DNA of 59,966 nucleotides, from the NCBI GenBank assembly GCA_029265315.1, contig JAJUJM010000011.1:1-59966 (forward strand). The letters are read 5' to 3'. Shown here one piece after another: positions 46,012-55,600 of the stretch (positions within the stretch are counted from its first letter, which is position 1; each line of letters opens with the position of its first letter). A program made the position numbers and the translations under genes. The stretch comes from Actinomycetota bacterium (GTDB lineage: Bacteria > Actinomycetota > Coriobacteriia > Anaerosomatales > PHET01). Below the pieces are notes generated by a model. The model worked only from the letters and a program-made list of their open reading frames with translations. It was not told the DNA's origin and ran no database searches.

Positions 46012-46854
46012 TCATGCGCGCGACGGGCGACGGTAGATCCGCTCGCGCCCCACGATGGCCTCGAACCTCGCGGCCATCTCAGGCGCCAGCTTCTCGCTCC
46101 TGCCTAAGACGAGATAGCCTCCGCGCGCAAGCGAGTTCCAGAAGTTCTCCAACACGCGCACCTGCTGGTCCCTATCGAAGTAGATGAACACATTGCGGCA
46201 CATGATGAGGTCCATGACCCGGAACGGCGCCGGTTCGAAGAGGCTCAACTTCTGGAACCTCACCAGCCGCTTGACTTCAGGCGCCATCTCGAATCTGCCC
46301 TCACCAACCTGCTGAAGGAATCGTACCTGATAGCTGGGTGGAATGTGACGAAGTCTTTCGCGTTCGTAGACGCCTTGACGAGCGACCTCAAGCACGTCGC
46401 TGTCCAAGTCCGAGGCGGTCACGGACACCACGAAGTCCTTCGCGTGGTCGCCCAACAGGTCGAGCAGCAGCATCGCGATCGAATACGGCTCCTCGCCGGT
46501 CGCACACCCCGCCGACCATACGCGCAGCGCACGGCTGCGCCCCACACGCTTGGCCGCGATCATCTCCTTGAGGATGGGCCGCAGGTGACTCCACACGACC
46601 TTGTCACGGAAGAAGTCGGTGACATTGATGGTGATCGTGCCGATGAGCTCGTCGTACTCTCTCGGGTCCTCGTCGAGCAGGTCGGCATACTGTCGGTACG
46701 AGTGCAGCCCCACGGTCCGCAGGCGCGCAGCGATGCGGCGCTCGATGTACGCACGCCGGTAATTGCCCAGATCGAAGCCCCGTGCCTCGCCTATCTTGGC
46801 GATGAGCTTCTCAAGGCTTCCCCGATATGCTTGGACGGGCGGCGTGTCCGTCAA
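46012..46854 (-). CDS. cheR: Chemoreceptor methyltransferase CheR
   Basis: Methylates glutamates of chemoreceptors with SAM. The 280 residues contain an N-terminal helical domain ([15 protein letters not shown]), [11 protein letters not shown], the SAM-binding [18 protein letters not shown], and [14 protein letters not shown]. The TTG start has AGGGGG six bases upstream. It is the first gene of the chemotaxis operon. Confidence 0.95.
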   Translation of the reverse strand: MTDTPPVQAYRGSLEKLIAKIGEARGFDLGNYRRAYIERRIAARLRTVGLHSYRQYADLLDEDPREYDELIGTITINVTDFFRDKVVWSHLRPILKEMIAAKRVGRSRALRVWSAGCATGEEPYSIAMLLLDLLGDHAKDFVVSVTASDLDSDVLEVARQGVYERERLRHIPPSYQVRFLQQVGEGRFEMAPEVKRLVRFQKLSLFEPAPFRVMDLIMCRNVFIYFDRDQQVRVLENFWNSLARGGYLVLGRSEKLAPEMAARFEAIVGRERIYRRPSRA

Positions 46855-46912
46855 GCGTGGCCCCCTGCCTGTGGTCGGCGTCCGAACGACTGGCGATAGA
46901 TGCCGAAATCCT

Positions 46913-46918
46913 TATAAT
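46913..46918 (+). promoter_or_regulatory. Consensus -10 box before the L,D-transpeptidase gene
   Basis: TATAAT, 43 bases before the TTG start. A CTGGCG hexamer 17 bases upstream (46890-46895) is a weak -35. Confidence 0.55.
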
Positions 46919-46960
46919 AGTACCGCTACACTGCTCTTGTCTCATCACGAGAGGTTCGCC

Positions 46961-48019
46961 TTGAAAGCCCCCTCCACCGCACAACGTGTGCTCTTCCTCA
47001 TCCTCGCGACAGCGCTGCTCGCACTCTCGGGCACCATGGCTTGGGCGACACTCAATGATTTCGGCTCTCGCGGCCTCGTCCCCAAGGGTGTGTCCGTGGC
47101 CGGGACCGATCTGTCCGGACTGACCGAACCCGAAGCGCGTCTCGCCATCGAACGGGCGGTCACCGCGCCCCTCATGAGACCTGTCACCGTCACGGCAGAC
47201 GGGAACACCTTCAGGTTCGATCCGAGGGGCGCGGTCGAGGTCGACACCGATGCGATGCTCGCCGAGGCGTACGCACCGCGCCGCGCCGCGTCGTACCTGG
47301 CGCGCGTCGCGCACGACATCGCCGGCACTCCTTTCACGAAGCAGGTCGAACCGGCATACAGCGTGGATGAGGTCGCCCTGCGGACATGGCTTGGCGAAGT
47401 CGCCAAGAAGGTGAACCGACCGGCGATCGACGCGTCACTCACCGTCGAAGGCAGCAAGGTGACCACCATCGCGGCCAAATCGGGACGCAGCCTCGACATG
47501 ACCCAGGCCACCGAGGTGTTGGCAGCAGCCTTCAGGTCCGACCAGGCCCTCGCCAGTGGCACGCGCACCGTCGAGCTGCCGGTCTCCGCGATCAAACCCA
47601 AGGTCACCGAGAAGACCATGGGCAAGACCATCGTGGTAGACCTCTCCGAGCGTCGGATACGCCTGTTCGACGGCATCAGGATCGAGAAGGAGTACCCCTG
47701 CGCGGTCGGGACTCCCAGTTACCCCACCCCCCAAGGGACCTTCGAGATCGTGCTCAAGCGCTTCATGCCGTCATGGTCCAACCCTGCGCCGAACGGGTGG
47801 GGCAAGGGCATGCCCGCCTACATCGGACCCGGCCCGAGCAACCCGCTTGGCACTCGGGCGCTGAACCTGAGCGCACCGGGCATCCGGTTCCACGGCACGA
47901 CGAAGCGTTGGTCCATCGGATCGGCCGCGAGTCACGGTTGCATGCGCATGCTCCGCGAGGACATCGAGGACTTCTACGAACGTGTCGAGGTCGGCACGCC
48001 TGTCCACATCGTTCCGTAG
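46961..48019 (+). CDS. L,D-transpeptidase (YkuD) with putative peptidoglycan-binding domain
   Basis: A 352-residue wall cross-linking enzyme. One N-terminal membrane or signal helix (~10-33) precedes a PG_binding_4-like region (VAGTDLSGLTEPEARLAIER), then the YkuD domain (~220-352) with the catalytic SHGCMRM and upstream RFHGT. The TTG at 46961 was chosen because GAGAGG lies six bases upstream. It makes 3-3 cross-links or anchors proteins by family knowledge. It is divergent from cheR. Confidence 0.93.
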   Translation: MKAPSTAQRVLFLILATALLALSGTMAWATLNDFGSRGLVPKGVSVAGTDLSGLTEPEARLAIERAVTAPLMRPVTVTADGNTFRFDPRGAVEVDTDAMLAEAYAPRRAASYLARVAHDIAGTPFTKQVEPAYSVDEVALRTWLGEVAKKVNRPAIDASLTVEGSKVTTIAAKSGRSLDMTQATEVLAAAFRSDQALASGTRTVELPVSAIKPKVTEKTMGKTIVVDLSERRIRLFDGIRIEKEYPCAVGTPSYPTPQGTFEIVLKRFMPSWSNPAPNGWGKGMPAYIGPGPSNPLGTRALNLSAPGIRFHGTTKRWSIGSAASHGCMRMLREDIEDFYERVEVGTPVHIVP

Positions 48020-48051
48020 ACGCGGCGGCTCTCGCGGACTGGTGCCGTAGA

Positions 48052-48077
48052 CCGCCTGGAACGCAGCGCTCCGGCGG
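48052..48077. terminator. Hairpin between convergent genes
   Basis: CCGCC-GGA and TCC-GGCGG arms pair with one bulged T around a nine-base loop, between the L,D-transpeptidase and lipoprotein genes. It could end both transcripts. Confidence 0.4.
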
Positions 48078-48087
48078 ACCACTACCG

Positions 48088-48936
48088 TCAGGGCAACTGC
48101 TCGATCACGTCGCGCACATCGTCTATGAGCCCCTTCGGGTCCACTCCGGTCTTGGCCGCCATCTCGACGACCACGACGATGGCGCCGTCGGTGAAACCCG
48201 CCGCCGCGAACGAACGCCCGTCGGAACCCAGTCGCACGGTATGGGCGCCGACCTTCTGGGTGGCCGCATCCTGCGCATAGCCTGGGTCCATGACCGCCGA
48301 CAGAGCGTTCTTGGCCTCGACCGGCGTGCGATACTGCTCCACGGCGATCACGACGGACAGGACCATGGTTGACCCGGTTGGCTTGTATTGGCGTGAGAGT
48401 GAGAGCGCGTCGGTCGATGGAGGCTCCGCCGTATAGCCCCTGAGCGCGTCAGGGGCGTACTTCGCAAGAGAGCCGACTGGGCCTGAAGTATCACCCTCGC
48501 CCGGTTTGGGCGCGACGGTCGCCGGCTTCGACGCCGGCGTGTCACTGTCTGCATCAGGCTTCGGCTTCTGGCCACGCTCGAGCTGTTGCAACTGCTCCGG
48601 TGCGGAACGGAACCGGGGGTCTTCTGCGGTGACCTGAGCGAGCTTCGCGCGCGCCGCGTCGAGGTCTCCCGCAGCGATGGCCGCCTGCGCTTCCGCGTAC
48701 AGCGCCTCAAGTCGCACATGCTTGTCGCAGACCCGCCGCTCGGTCCTCACACGGTAGGCGCCTGCGGTGTTCGCCGGGACCTTCACGGTGGTCAGGGCCG
48801 ATTCGTCCACATGACCGTACGGGCACTCGACGCGCAGGCCCGTTTGGACCTCGACCGTGCGCTGACAACCGAGCGTAACGACCAGCAGAGCAGCGAGTGC
48901 GAGTGCGAGTGCGACCAAAGGCCTCGGGCGCATCAT
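48088..48936 (-). CDS. Putative lipoprotein with Cys-rich N-terminal part
   Basis: A 282-residue exported protein, family not recognised. A signal sequence ends in LLVVTLGC, a possible lipobox. Next comes a section with two spaced Cys-His pairs (VECPYGHVD and VCDKHV) that could bind metal, a short helical repeat (~80-115), a Pro/Lys/Asp-rich linker (~122-150) and a ~120-residue C-terminal domain (YTAEPPSTDALSLSRQY onward). The ATG overlaps the stop of the upstream membrane protein gene (ATGA), so the two are made together. Confidence 0.8.
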   Translation of the reverse strand: MMRPRPLVALALALAALLVVTLGCQRTVEVQTGLRVECPYGHVDESALTTVKVPANTAGAYRVRTERRVCDKHVRLEALYAEAQAAIAAGDLDAARAKLAQVTAEDPRFRSAPEQLQQLERGQKPKPDADSDTPASKPATVAPKPGEGDTSGPVGSLAKYAPDALRGYTAEPPSTDALSLSRQYKPTGSTMVLSVVIAVEQYRTPVEAKNALSAVMDPGYAQDAATQKVGAHTVRLGSDGRSFAAAGFTDGAIVVVVEMAAKTGVDPKGLIDDVRDVIEQLP

Positions 48937-50387
48937 GTGGTTCCTTCCGAAGAGCCGGACTGCGTGCGACTGCGAACAAGGTGAGCAGCGACCACGAAGC
49001 TCACCGCCACACTCACGACGAATGAGGCAAGCCGCACGGGGTCCGCCACGGCTTCGAAGCTGATTCGAGCATACTCCGTGCCGAGGGTCTGCTGCACGTC
49101 AGCCGGCACCCAACGGGTCGCGGTACGCACAGGCGTGTCAGCGAGCAACGGGTACGCCACCGCCACGATCGGCGCCAGCAAGGCGCCCGCCCACGCGGAA
49201 CGCCTGAGCCCGCGTGATACATCCGCAGCCGCCCCAAGCGCGCAGCCGGCGGTAGCGAGTGCGAGCCAGCCCACCGCGGTCTCGACCCCGAGCATCGTCC
49301 ACGTCGCGCGATACTCCTCGCCGAAGGCGCCCGCGATCGTGGCCTCGAGTCCACCTGTGAACATCGCCACGCACGCCAAGAGAAGTGCTGAGGCGCCCGC
49401 CGCGAGAAGTCCTCGGGTGACCACCGTCTGCGATGAGGCCGGTGGCGGTTCTTCCGTCGACGCGGTCGTCTCACGCTGTGTCCACAGAGCAAGCGTCGCA
49501 GCAAGTGCTACCGCGATGCCCGCCCCGGCGGGCCGCCAGAGGATCGGGTTCGGGCCATAGACCGTCAGTGCCCGCTCGACGAACGACAGACCGGTCAGGG
49601 CGATGGGCACAAGTGACAGAGAGACCGAACTCCACGCAAGACCTGCGCGCGCTGAAACGTGCGTCCACCCTACGGCGAACAGCGCTCCGAAGACGGCGAG
49701 GACCGCAAGCACATCTGCCGTGCGAGCGAGCACGGCCACGTCCACAGGACCAGCGAAGGTCGCACTCGACACCGCGACGGCGAACGCCCCGACCAAAGCC
49801 AGTGTGGCAGAGATCGACGGTCCCAAGGTTCGTGCGGAACGGACCAGCACGAGCGCACCGACCGCGAAGATGACTCCTGCGACCACCATCCAGGTGTGCT
49901 GCACAGGAAACCTGACGAACGGTGACAGCGAGCTCGGCCGCTCCCAGTTGGCGAGCACACCGAGTCCCCCGACGCCACACGTCAATGATGCCGCGAGCGT
50001 GCTCCATGAACGAGGCGGGCGGGCGAAAAGAACCGCCGCGCCACACACCAAGAGGCCCCACGTCGATGTGGTGAACAGCAACACCTCGGTCCCGGTCGGG
50101 GCATCGCTCGCCCGCTGCGACAGAACGATGAGCGGTGCCAGCCCGAACGCGGCGGCGCCCGCGGCAACCGCACCGATCGCCGCACGGTTCCTCGTCCTGA
50201 GAGCCGACCATGGCCTGGCGAAGCCGGACATCGCCGCCGCGACCAAGAGCGCTCCCGCCGTCGACGCGATGACGAGGACGGCGTCCGGCAGGTGCTCCAT
50301 GAGAAGCGTCGTGGACAGGAAGTATCCCGCCACTCCAACGAGCGTCACCATGGCCATCGATGCATCCCCAACCGCGCTGCGAACCAC
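48933..50387 (-). CDS. Large hypothetical multi-pass membrane protein
   Basis: About 484 residues with roughly 13-15 hydrophobic segments and short loops. The first ~290 residues resemble an EamA-type transporter repeat in pattern, but I cannot assign it. A low-complexity break (TTASTEEPPPASS) separates the last five helices; a ~60-residue loop (ADTPVRTATRWVPADVQQ) stands before the final helix. GTG at 50387 follows a GAGGGGGC stretch; ATG at 50357 is an alternative. It is coupled to the lipoprotein gene and lies downstream of the formate dehydrogenase operon, beyond a terminator. Confidence 0.8.
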   Translation of the reverse strand: MVRSAVGDASMAMVTLVGVAGYFLSTTLLMEHLPDAVLVIASTAGALLVAAAMSGFARPWSALRTRNRAAIGAVAAGAAAFGLAPLIVLSQRASDAPTGTEVLLFTTSTWGLLVCGAAVLFARPPRSWSTLAASLTCGVGGLGVLANWERPSSLSPFVRFPVQHTWMVVAGVIFAVGALVLVRSARTLGPSISATLALVGAFAVAVSSATFAGPVDVAVLARTADVLAVLAVFGALFAVGWTHVSARAGLAWSSVSLSLVPIALTGLSFVERALTVYGPNPILWRPAGAGIAVALAATLALWTQRETTASTEEPPPASSQTVVTRGLLAAGASALLLACVAMFTGGLEATIAGAFGEEYRATWTMLGVETAVGWLALATAGCALGAAADVSRGLRRSAWAGALLAPIVAVAYPLLADTPVRTATRWVPADVQQTLGTEYARISFEAVADPVRLASFVVSVAVSFVVAAHLVRSRTQSGSSEGTT

Positions 50388-50412
50388 CACGCCCCCTCGT
50401 TGAGAGAGAAGA

Positions 50413-50441
50413 GGAAGGGCCGGGAGATCCCCGGCCCTTCC
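50413..50441 (-). terminator. Terminator of the formate dehydrogenase operon
   Basis: Perfect 12-base arms GGAAGGGCCGGG and CCCGGCCCTTCC with a five-base loop, 35 bases past the cytochrome stop. On the minus strand it is followed by a pyrimidine run (TCTTCTCTCTC). Confidence 0.75.
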
Positions 50442-50475
50442 GACAGTACCGAAACACACCCGCAGAGGTGAAGCG

Positions 50476-51738
50476 CTACTTGTTGTGGCAGCCCTCACAC
50501 ACACCACGGTTGTCGACACGGAGCAGAGCGGACACTTCGTTGCCGACGTAGGGGTTCGTCTTGTTGCCGTCCTGGTCCACGAGGGACTCCATGCCGGCCT
50601 CCGAGGCGAATCCTGTCATCTGGGCCTTCGTACCGTGTGCGCGGTGGCACGTCAGGCACTCGATCCAGTCCGATGCCTGCGGGGTCGGGGTGCCACGCTC
50701 GCTGAACGCGTGGGCGACCGGCAGGGTCGGCTCAAGGCTCGGAATCGCCCCCAACAGCATGTTGCGGTCAGGACCCTGGTAGTTGTTGAGCTCGACGTTC
50801 ATCGGGTGACGATGGCGAAGCATCAGGTTACCCACACCGCCCCACTCGCCAGCGGCATAGGTGGTGTCATAGGACGCCGCCACCGTCGCACCGCGGCTCG
50901 GAGCCACCGCATTGTTGTACGCGAGGTACTGCGTGTGGCAACCCGTGCACCACCCGCTCATACCCTTGCTGGAGTTGACACCAGCAGCGCCGTTGTTGAC
51001 ATCCATCAAAGGCTGGTCGTAACCCTTGGCGTACATCGCACGGGTGTAGTTCGGCTGGTAGGCCGGATAGGCCGTGTGCAGCCGGAAGCCGCCCTGCGGG
51101 AAGCCCGTCTCGACCGAGGAGACGAAGCCGTTCGGGTCGGGATCGAGTGCGGTGCCGCCGGGGCCGTAGCCACCGACGTCGACCGAGTAGTCGCCGACCG
51201 AGAGCGCGGACTTCAGGATGCGGTAGTTCGGGCTGCCGTGAGGATCGTGGCAGGCGCCGCAACCCATCTGGACCTCGGGACCCATGCCGAGAGCATAGCT
51301 GTCCACGTCCATACCGGTGATGCCGCCACCGAACGCACCCCACGAACCCTCGGACATGTGCGTCGAGGTCCAGGTACCGTCCTCGAAGCCCGGACGACCG
51401 AAACCGCCGCCGTTCAGCGTCTCGCCCGTCTCACCGTAGAGCGTGCCCTCGTAGACACCGTCCTCGACGTTCGTGTCCGCGCCCGGAGCATCGGCTCCGT
51501 GGCACACGTAGCAGAACTCCCAGATCTCGGTGGACGCTCCCACGAGCAGCGCGCTCTGGTCGTTTCCGAGCTGGTCGGTCCACGTGACCGACGAGTACGA
51601 CGTGTGGGCGCGGTGACACCCGGCGCACGCGTCGGTGTCAGTCGTGTAGTTACCGTGGATGGCGAAGTTGGCCATCGCGGTCGCCGGCAGCATCGCGACG
51701 AAGGCGGCGACGGCGATGAGCAGCAGGATCTTTCTCAT
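50476..51738 (-). CDS. Exported hexahaem c-type cytochrome of the formate dehydrogenase operon
   Basis: A 420-residue periplasmic or surface cytochrome. A signal peptide (MRKILLLIAVAAFVAML, then TAMA) is followed by six CxxCH motifs: CAGCH, CYVCH, CGACH, CTGCH, CLTCH and CEGCH, the last at the extreme C terminus. Long Gly/Tyr/Asn-rich stretches lie between them. Its ATG shares a base with the fdhB stop (TGATG), so it is tightly coupled to the iron-sulfur subunit. No membrane cytochrome b subunit is present in the operon, so this protein is the likely electron acceptor. Confidence 0.93.
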   Translation of the reverse strand: MRKILLLIAVAAFVAMLPATAMANFAIHGNYTTDTDACAGCHRAHTSYSSVTWTDQLGNDQSALLVGASTEIWEFCYVCHGADAPGADTNVEDGVYEGTLYGETGETLNGGGFGRPGFEDGTWTSTHMSEGSWGAFGGGITGMDVDSYALGMGPEVQMGCGACHDPHGSPNYRILKSALSVGDYSVDVGGYGPGGTALDPDPNGFVSSVETGFPQGGFRLHTAYPAYQPNYTRAMYAKGYDQPLMDVNNGAAGVNSSKGMSGWCTGCHTQYLAYNNAVAPSRGATVAASYDTTYAAGEWGGVGNLMLRHRHPMNVELNNYQGPDRNMLLGAIPSLEPTLPVAHAFSERGTPTPQASDWIECLTCHRAHGTKAQMTGFASEAGMESLVDQDGNKTNPYVGNEVSALLRVDNRGVCEGCHNK

Positions 51739-52646
51739 CACTTCACACCCCCTTCGGTCAACGAGGCTTCCTCTTCGTTCTTGGCGCGGCGAGCGGAGAT
51801 CGCGGCCAGGCCACCCACGAAGAGCGTCGGCAGCAGCATACGCGAACCCGAGAGGATGCTTGAGGCCATCGGGGTCACGTGATCCTCGATGAACGGGTCG
51901 GCCTTCGGCGGGGTGAAGCGACGGGAGCGGCTGGCCCAGTAGATCGAGCCGGAGCCGACCCAGCCCTGCCACCCGGTGACGGGATCGTAGTACCCGTTGG
52001 CCGAGTCCTTGAGGTACGCGAGGATGTTCTCCCGCGTGTCCCACCTCATCGCCTTGGCCGGGCAGCTGCTCACACAGGCCGGCTCGTGCTTCTTCTCCGG
52101 GACCGACGCGATCTCGGCCGCGGTCGCGCGGGTCGGCAGTCCGAGGTCCGGATCGCCGCCCACGGCGGTGATCTGCGCATCGGAACCGGCACGCCCGTTG
52201 CACAAGGTGCACTTGTTCATCTTCACGACATCCGGGGTCGCTTGGTACGCGTAGCCGACCTTCGGGTAGCCGCCACGCTGGCAACCGACCTCACACGGGT
52301 ACGGTGTGCCGAGCCCGGCGTTCGGGTTGCAGGCCGCAGGGTCGCACTTCGCGTTGTCCACGCTGACAGCACCGTTCTCCTGCTTGACGATCGCGCCGAA
52401 CGGGCACGAGCCGGCGCAGGGCGGATCGGGGCAGTGCCAACACGTGAAGCGGACGAAGGGGCCCATGTCGCCACGACGGTTGCTCTTGATCGCGAGGCGC
52501 TGGTTCGCCTTCACCACGGAGCGCTGCGGCTTCACGTCCTCGATGTCCTCGGGGAGCTTCGTGCCCCACTCGCGCTTGCAGGCGATGACGCAGCCGTTGC
52601 AGCGCATGCACTTGTCGACTTCCTGAAGGATTGCCATCACAGTCAT
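51738..52646 (-). CDS. Formate dehydrogenase iron-sulfur (beta) subunit
   Basis: A 302-residue four-cluster ferredoxin subunit like FdnH. Clusters are seen in CMRCNGCVIAC, CWHCPDPPCAGSC, CDPAACNPN...CEVGC, CTLC and CVSSC. A single hydrophobic helix near residues 262-282 (SRMLLPTLFVGGLAAI) could anchor it to the membrane. It has no export signal and probably crosses with the Tat-signal-bearing alpha subunit. GGGAGG lies eight bases before its ATG; it starts 14 bases after fdhA. Confidence 0.93.
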   Translation of the reverse strand: MTVMAILQEVDKCMRCNGCVIACKREWGTKLPEDIEDVKPQRSVVKANQRLAIKSNRRGDMGPFVRFTCWHCPDPPCAGSCPFGAIVKQENGAVSVDNAKCDPAACNPNAGLGTPYPCEVGCQRGGYPKVGYAYQATPDVVKMNKCTLCNGRAGSDAQITAVGGDPDLGLPTRATAAEIASVPEKKHEPACVSSCPAKAMRWDTRENILAYLKDSANGYYDPVTGWQGWVGSGSIYWASRSRRFTPPKADPFIEDHVTPMASSILSGSRMLLPTLFVGGLAAISARRAKNEEEASLTEGGVK

Positions 52647-52660
52647 CGGTCACACCTCCC

Positions 52661-55600
52661 TTACAGCTTCTCGATCTTGCAGAGACAGGCCTTGTACTCG
52701 GGGATGTAGGTGTTCGCATCACCCGCATCGATCGTGAGGTCGTTCGCGCGCGAACCAGTCGACAGACCGCGATCACCCCAGTGCCACGGAATCGCGACCA
52801 CACCGCGAGCGACACGCTGGTTGGCCTGCAAGCCGCCACCGACGCGGGCCCGGAAGCCCTTCGCGAATCCAGCGGCTCCGTCCGTGCGGCCCTGCTCGTC
52901 GGTCGTGGAATTCGAACGCGCCGTGATCACGTTGACCATGTCGCCGTCTTTGATGCCGTAGAGCAGTGCGTCCGCGGAGTTGATCTCGATCCACGGCTCC
53001 GGCTCCTGCTCGACGTTCCACCAGTTGTTGCGCGTGATCGGGCCACCTTGGAAGTGCTCGACACAACGGATGGTGGTCAGAACCAGCGGGTAGGTCTCCA
53101 CGTCGTCGTTCGCGTGGGCGGTGCCGGACGTCAGCAGGTTCATGTACTGGTTCGCCACCTCGGTGCCGAAGGCACCCGACCCGGACGTGGCATTCTTGCC
53201 CCAGGTCGCCACGAGATCGGCGCGCGGACTCTCGTACGGCTCAGTGTGCGCCGGGAACTTGCCGGGCAGCACGTGGATGGCCGGAACGGTGTTGTCCGAC
53301 TTACGCGGCGTGTCCGAGAGCTTGTGGTACGTCCGGTACCAGCGCGAGTAGTTCAGCAGGGCCGGCGGGTTGCTCGCCACGAAGAGGCGCGCCTGCGAAT
53401 CCGCCGTCATGAAGAAGTCGGCGATGTCGCCCGGAACCTCGCTGTTGTTGTACAGCACGCGACGGTTGACGAGCCACGAGTAACCCCACTTGTGGAAGCC
53501 GAACGTCCCGAACGGATCGAGGCGCTCACGACTCTTGGCACGGTTGGCAACCGTCCACGCCGTGTACGTCGTGTTCAAGTTCGACTTGTCGAGTGTCGGG
53601 TTATACGCGTTGGTGTAGATCCAGATCGTGCCCGTGGTGCCTACACTCGTGCACATCTCGCGGTAGATGCTCTCGGCCACCCACTCAGATCCCGTGAGGG
53701 TCGCAGCGTTGTTCACCGTGGGAGCGGCATCGACCGTCGTACCGAGCGGCGCGACGTAGTCGCCCACGCCACTAAGAGCGTTGAAGCCGCTCGTGCCGTT
53801 GAATCCGCCGTACGGGTTCTTGTACAGCTGCGTGTAGACGTCGGTGTCGTAGGTGATTCCGTAGGTGTCCCAAACGGACTTGATGTGCGAGAACGCACCC
53901 GCCTGATCGAGCTGATACGCCAAGCGCAACAGCAGCTCGGTGTCGTCGTGACTGTCACCCTTCGGCAACGTGGCCTGGTAACGCCACTGCAGGACGCGAC
54001 CCGAGTTCGTCGCTGAACCGGCCTTCTCGACGTGTGCAGCGGCAGGCAGCAGGTACGTCACGCCACCGTTCTTGCGCTTGCAGGCGGCGGTCTCCGTCTC
54101 GAAGATGTCCGCGACGACAAGCAGGTTGACGTTCTCGAGACCTGCTCGCACGGCACCCTGGTTCGGCTCGGTCACAGCGGGGTTCTGACCCCAGACGACC
54201 GCGGCGGTCGTGTTGCCGAGCGCCATCTGACGGAACATCTTCACATGGTTGTGGCCTTGGCCCTTCGGCCACAGCGAGTAAGCTGCGTCCGTCTTGGTGC
54301 GATCAGCCTTGATGCTGTTGTCGCCGAACCACTTGCAGGTCAGGTTGTAGAAGCCCTGCTGCTGCAGTGCCGCATTCGCCATGACGTAGGCATCGTCGTA
54401 CGAGCCGTTCATGTTCGCACGGCCGCCGGTTCCCGACACAGGCACACCCCACAGCGCGTCCATGTACTTGCCGAACGCGTTGTTCGTGCTCGGGATGGCA
54501 TCGACCTGCAGCGTCGGGTTGGCCGAGTATGCGGGGATGTTGCCGAAGAGCACGCCCATGTCGGTGGAACCCTGCACGTTGTGGATGCCACGCAGCGCGT
54601 TGATGCCGCCACCTGCGCGACCCATGTTGCCCATGAGGGTCTGGATGACCGCGAACGCCTTGACGTTCTGCGCGCCGCAGGTGTGCTGCGTGAGACCCAT
54701 CGCGTAGAGCATCGTCGTGGCACGATAACCGGGGTTGCGCGGGTCCTCGAGTGTCGGGGCCAGCGGGTGGCCGGCGCCGATAACGCTCGAGCAGCGGCTG
54801 TTGGCGATGAACGCGTCGCCGACGAACGCGATGTCGGCGGTTGAGCAACCGCAGATGTCGGCGACCACAGCCGGCGTGTACGGCGCCACGTGCGCCTTCA
54901 GCCTGTTGTAGACCGTGTTCGGGTCCGCATCGACCGACGCGGCCTTGAGCGGGAAGTTCTGGATCGTCGTCGCGTTCGGCCCGACCGGCGCGGCGTTGAT
55001 GTTGCCAGTGGCCCAGTCGATCTCGGCGCGCTGGTAGTCGTCGCCAGCCGCATTCACGAGGAACCGGGCATCGGTGTAGGTCGAGCTACCGCCCGCCGTG
55101 CCGCCACTTGGGACCGTCTTCGCGGTCGGCGAGTTGTCGTCCGCGAAGAACGTTCCGTCGTTGTTCTTGTTCAGGTACGCGAAGAACGCGACCCGAACAG
55201 GGTCGGAGACCGGCTTGGCCTCCATGGTCTCGATGATGTAGCGGACGAGACCGTTGGCGAAGGCGATGTCGGTTCCCGGCCGGATGCGGACGTACCGGTC
55301 GCCCGGACGGCTGGGGTCGACCTGCAGCGCAGTGCGCGTCTTGCGCGGGTCGATGACGATCAGACTGGCTTCCTTCTTGTCGCGACGCGGGTCGCCGATG
55401 GGGAAGAAGTCCTTGGGGAAGCGAGCGCGGTTGATGTGTGCGGCGCACGCCGGGTGGTTCTCAACCGGGTTGGCACCCCAGACTACGATGTTCGTCGAGT
55501 TTGCGATGTCGGCCCAGTTGTTCGTCATGGCACCACGTCCGAATGCGGCGGCCAGACCGGCCACCGTGGACGAGTGTCATATACGGGCCTGGTGCTCGAC

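Noticed and set aside
52631-54016. Long plus-strand reading frame opposite fdhA
   Set aside because: Arg/Val-rich antisense of a gene with clear homology; no motif or plausible start.
55564-55579. Formate dehydrogenase alpha as a pseudogene or two genes split by a stop
   Set aside because: The frame is unbroken apart from one UGA at the known Sec position, followed by a SECIS with the E. coli loop and spacing.
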